From Pseudofrankia asymbiotica (GTDB lineage: Bacteria > Actinomycetota > Actinomycetes > Frankiales > Frankiaceae), in contig NZ_MOMC01000009.1 of NCBI RefSeq assembly GCF_001983105.1, positions 14,918-23,587 on the forward strand: 8,670 nucleotides of DNA. Reading direction: 5' to 3'. The notes under the pieces are model-generated. The model searched no databases and had not been told where the DNA came from. It saw only the letters and a program-made list of their open reading frames with translations. Shown here one piece after another: positions 7,171-8,670 of the stretch; position 1 is the stretch's first letter; every line of letters begins with the position of its first letter. A program made the position numbers and the translations under genes.

Positions 7171-8670
7171 GTGGCAAGTCCCGACTCCGCGCAGCGCAAG
7201 CGCGAGCTGCTCCGCCGCCGGCTGGCCGCCGAGCGGCTGACGCGCGAGGTGGTTGACGGCGCCGGCGGCCGGACCCGGCGCGAGCCCGGGCGGGGCTACC
7301 CGGTCAGCCCGGGACAGCGGCGGATGTGGTTCCTGTCGCGGCTCGACCCCGGGAGCGCCGCGTACACGATCTCGGCCGCCTTCGAGCTCACCGGACCGCT
7401 CGACACGGAGGCGCTGCGCCGCGCGCTGCTCACGGTCGCGCGACAGCACGAGATCCTGCGCACGACGTACCAGGTCACGCCGGACGGGCGGCTGGAACAG
7501 GTGCTTCGGGACGACGTCGAACCGGCCTGGCTCAGCGTCGACCTGTCCGCCGAGCCGGCCGGGTCCGCCGAGCCGGCCGACCCCGCCGAGGACCGTGACG
7601 GGCGCGCGCGGGAGATCGCCCTGCGCGCCGCCCGGCGCCCGTTCGACCTGACCGCGGAGTCGCCGCTACGGGTCACAGTCCTGCGGCACGGCCCGCTGCG
7701 GCACACGCTGGCGCTCGCCGCCCACCACATCGCCTGGGACGACGCCTCCTGGGACGTCTTCTTCGGCGACCTGCTCGCCGCCTACGGCCGAGTGGACGGC
7801 GACCCGGCCACGTCACCGGACGCCGTGCCGGACGGCTCCGCCCCGTTCCTGGACGCGGCCGCGCCGGACGGCGAACCGCCCGTCCGGCCGGCGGGCCTTT
7901 CCTACTGGCGGGACCGGCTGCTCCCGCTCGCCGAGCCGGTGCGCCTGCCCGAGCCGACCCCCGACGACCGCGCGGCCGACACCCTCGCGGCCAGCGACCT
8001 GCCCGGCCTGACCGACGCGGCCGCCGCCGGCCGCCGCGACGCGGGCCGGCAGATCGTCCACCACGCGCCGGCGGAGCTCGCCGGCCAGATCCGGGCGTTC
8101 GCCGCCGCGCGCGGCGTGACGCCGTTCATGGTGCTGGTCGCCGGCTACGCCGCCCTGATCCACCGGGTCGCCGGGGCGACCGACGTCACCGTCGGCTCGC
8201 CCGTCGTCAACCGGGACGCCGCCGCGACCGACGGCGTCATCGGCTACTTCGGCAACACCGTCTGCCTCCGGCTGGCCGTGGCGCCGGCCGACACCTTCAC
8301 CGACCTGCTCGAACGGGCCCGCGAGGCGTGCCTGGGCGCCTTCGCCCACGCCGACGTCGACCTGGCCGACGTCGTGCGCGCGGTCAACCCGGACCGCTCC
8401 GACGGGGTGTCCAGCCTGTTCAGCACGATGTTCGGCGTCCGCTCGCCGGCCGCCGCCGCGCTGCGCCGCCGTGACCCCGGCGGCGGCGACCTGCGCGGCG
8501 AGCGCCGCCCACTGCACAACGGAACCGCCCAGTTCCCGCTGATGGTGGTGGCCGAGCTCGGCGGGGACGCGGGCGGCCCCGACTCGCTGGAGCTGGAGAC
8601 GACCTACCAGCCGGCGACCGTGTCGGCGGCGTTCGCGGGCGCCGTCGGCCCGAGGCTGGAGCGGCTGCTG
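7171..8670 (+). CDS. NRPS, N-terminal condensation domain; 3' end beyond the window
   Basis: This frame is open from the GTG at 7171 to the window edge (500 codons, no stop), so the protein is truncated here and is probably a multi-module NRPS. Residues 1-25 form a basic, Arg-rich helix (AQRKRELLRRRLAAERL). A condensation domain follows from about residue 43: YPVSPGQRRMWFLSRL, a RQHEILRTTY segment, the catalytic HHIAWDD (H185, H186, D190, D191), a YWRDRL segment, VGSPVVNRD, and IGYFGNT (357-363). The domain catalyses peptide-bond formation, taking an upstream carrier-bound chain onto the amino acid of the next module. The motif is HHxxxDD instead of the usual HHxxxDG; the second His and the Asp are intact, so the domain is probably active. 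There is no DxxxxDxxS, so it is not a second Cy domain. Given the gene order, the donor is likely the hydroxyphenyl-azoline held on the upstream PCP. The GGAAGGA site at 7156-7162 supports the start. Its amino-acid specificity lies outside the window. Confidence 0.93.
   Translation, partial: MASPDSAQRKRELLRRRLAAERLTREVVDGAGGRTRREPGRGYPVSPGQRRMWFLSRLDPGSAAYTISAAFELTGPLDTEALRRALLTVARQHEILRTTYQVTPDGRLEQVLRDDVEPAWLSVDLSAEPAGSAEPADPAEDRDGRAREIALRAARRPFDLTAESPLRVTVLRHGPLRHTLALAAHHIAWDDASWDVFFGDLLAAYGRVDGDPATSPDAVPDGSAPFLDAAAPDGEPPVRPAGLSYWRDRLLPLAEPVRLPEPTPDDRAADTLAASDLPGLTDAAAAGRRDAGRQIVHHAPAELAGQIRAFAAARGVTPFMVLVAGYAALIHRVAGATDVTVGSPVVNRDAAATDGVIGYFGNTVCLRLAVAPADTFTDLLERAREACLGAFAHADVDLADVVRAVNPDRSDGVSSLFSTMFGVRSPAAAALRRRDPGGGDLRGERRPLHNGTAQFPLMVVAELGGDAGGPDSLELETTYQPATVSAAFAGAVGPRLERLL
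7546..7578 (+). repeat. 18-base tandem duplication inside the condensation domain
   Basis: A 15-base unit (TCCGCCGAGCCGGCC) is present twice, identical, at 7546-7560 and 7564-7578, separated by GGG, so the period is 18 bases. It encodes SAEPAG then SAEPAD (residues 126-137), followed by a degenerate PAED. The segment falls in the N-terminal lobe between the first strands and the HHxxxD motif, where a surface loop is expected. It looks like a recent in-frame slippage expansion that lengthens the loop. Confidence 0.75.

Noticed and set aside
7813..8517. A 234-codon minus-strand open frame opposite the condensation domain.
   Set aside because: It is antisense to a clear C domain with intact motifs and has biased composition without a recognisable fold.

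Overview
The window is a compact, very GC-rich stretch (almost every third codon position is G or C) from an actinomycete-type genome. It lies inside a nonribosomal peptide synthetase (NRPS) cluster that, from its parts, should make a salicylate-capped (2-hydroxyphenyl-oxazoline or -thiazoline) siderophore or metallophore. All four genes read on the + strand and the window is fully coding except for one 141-base gap. The genus cannot be fixed from the sequence; Frankia, Amycolatopsis, Nocardia or Streptomyces relatives are all plausible.

Layout: (1) 1-224, the 3' part of an MbtH-like protein gene, a helper for NRPS adenylation domains. (2) 221-5356, a 1711-residue fusion enzyme whose order is salicylate synthase, aryl carrier protein, heterocyclization domain, adenylation domain, peptidyl carrier protein (SS-ArCP-Cy-A-PCP). 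(3) 5353-7029, a stand-alone salicyl-AMP ligase that should load the ArCP of the fusion protein in trans. (4) A gap at 7030-7170 with a good ribosome-binding site at its end. (5) 7171-8670 and beyond, the start of a further NRPS, of which only an N-terminal basic helix and most of a condensation (C) domain are inside the window.

How they fit together: the SS domain converts chorismate to salicylate; the ligase adenylates salicylate and transfers it to Ser496 of the ArCP; the A domain loads a beta-nucleophile amino acid (Ser, Thr or Cys) on Ser1609 of the PCP, with MbtH help; the Cy domain condenses the two and cyclodehydrates to the azoline ring; the next NRPS takes over the chain through its C domain. 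Genes 1-2 and 2-3 overlap by four bases (ATGA and GTGA), so they are probably translationally coupled. There is no thioesterase, second Cy domain, tailoring enzyme, transporter or iron-box-like operator in the window.

The most notable point is that the enzyme that makes the starter acid and the complete first two assembly-line modules are one polypeptide. In the textbook systems (mycobactin, yersiniabactin, pyochelin) the salicylate-forming enzyme is a separate protein. Second-tier points are a non-canonical adenylation specificity code, a Glu in place of the usual Asp before the ArCP phosphopantetheine serine, a HHxxxDD instead of HHxxxDG motif in the C domain, and oppositely charged helices at the junction between the two NRPS proteins.
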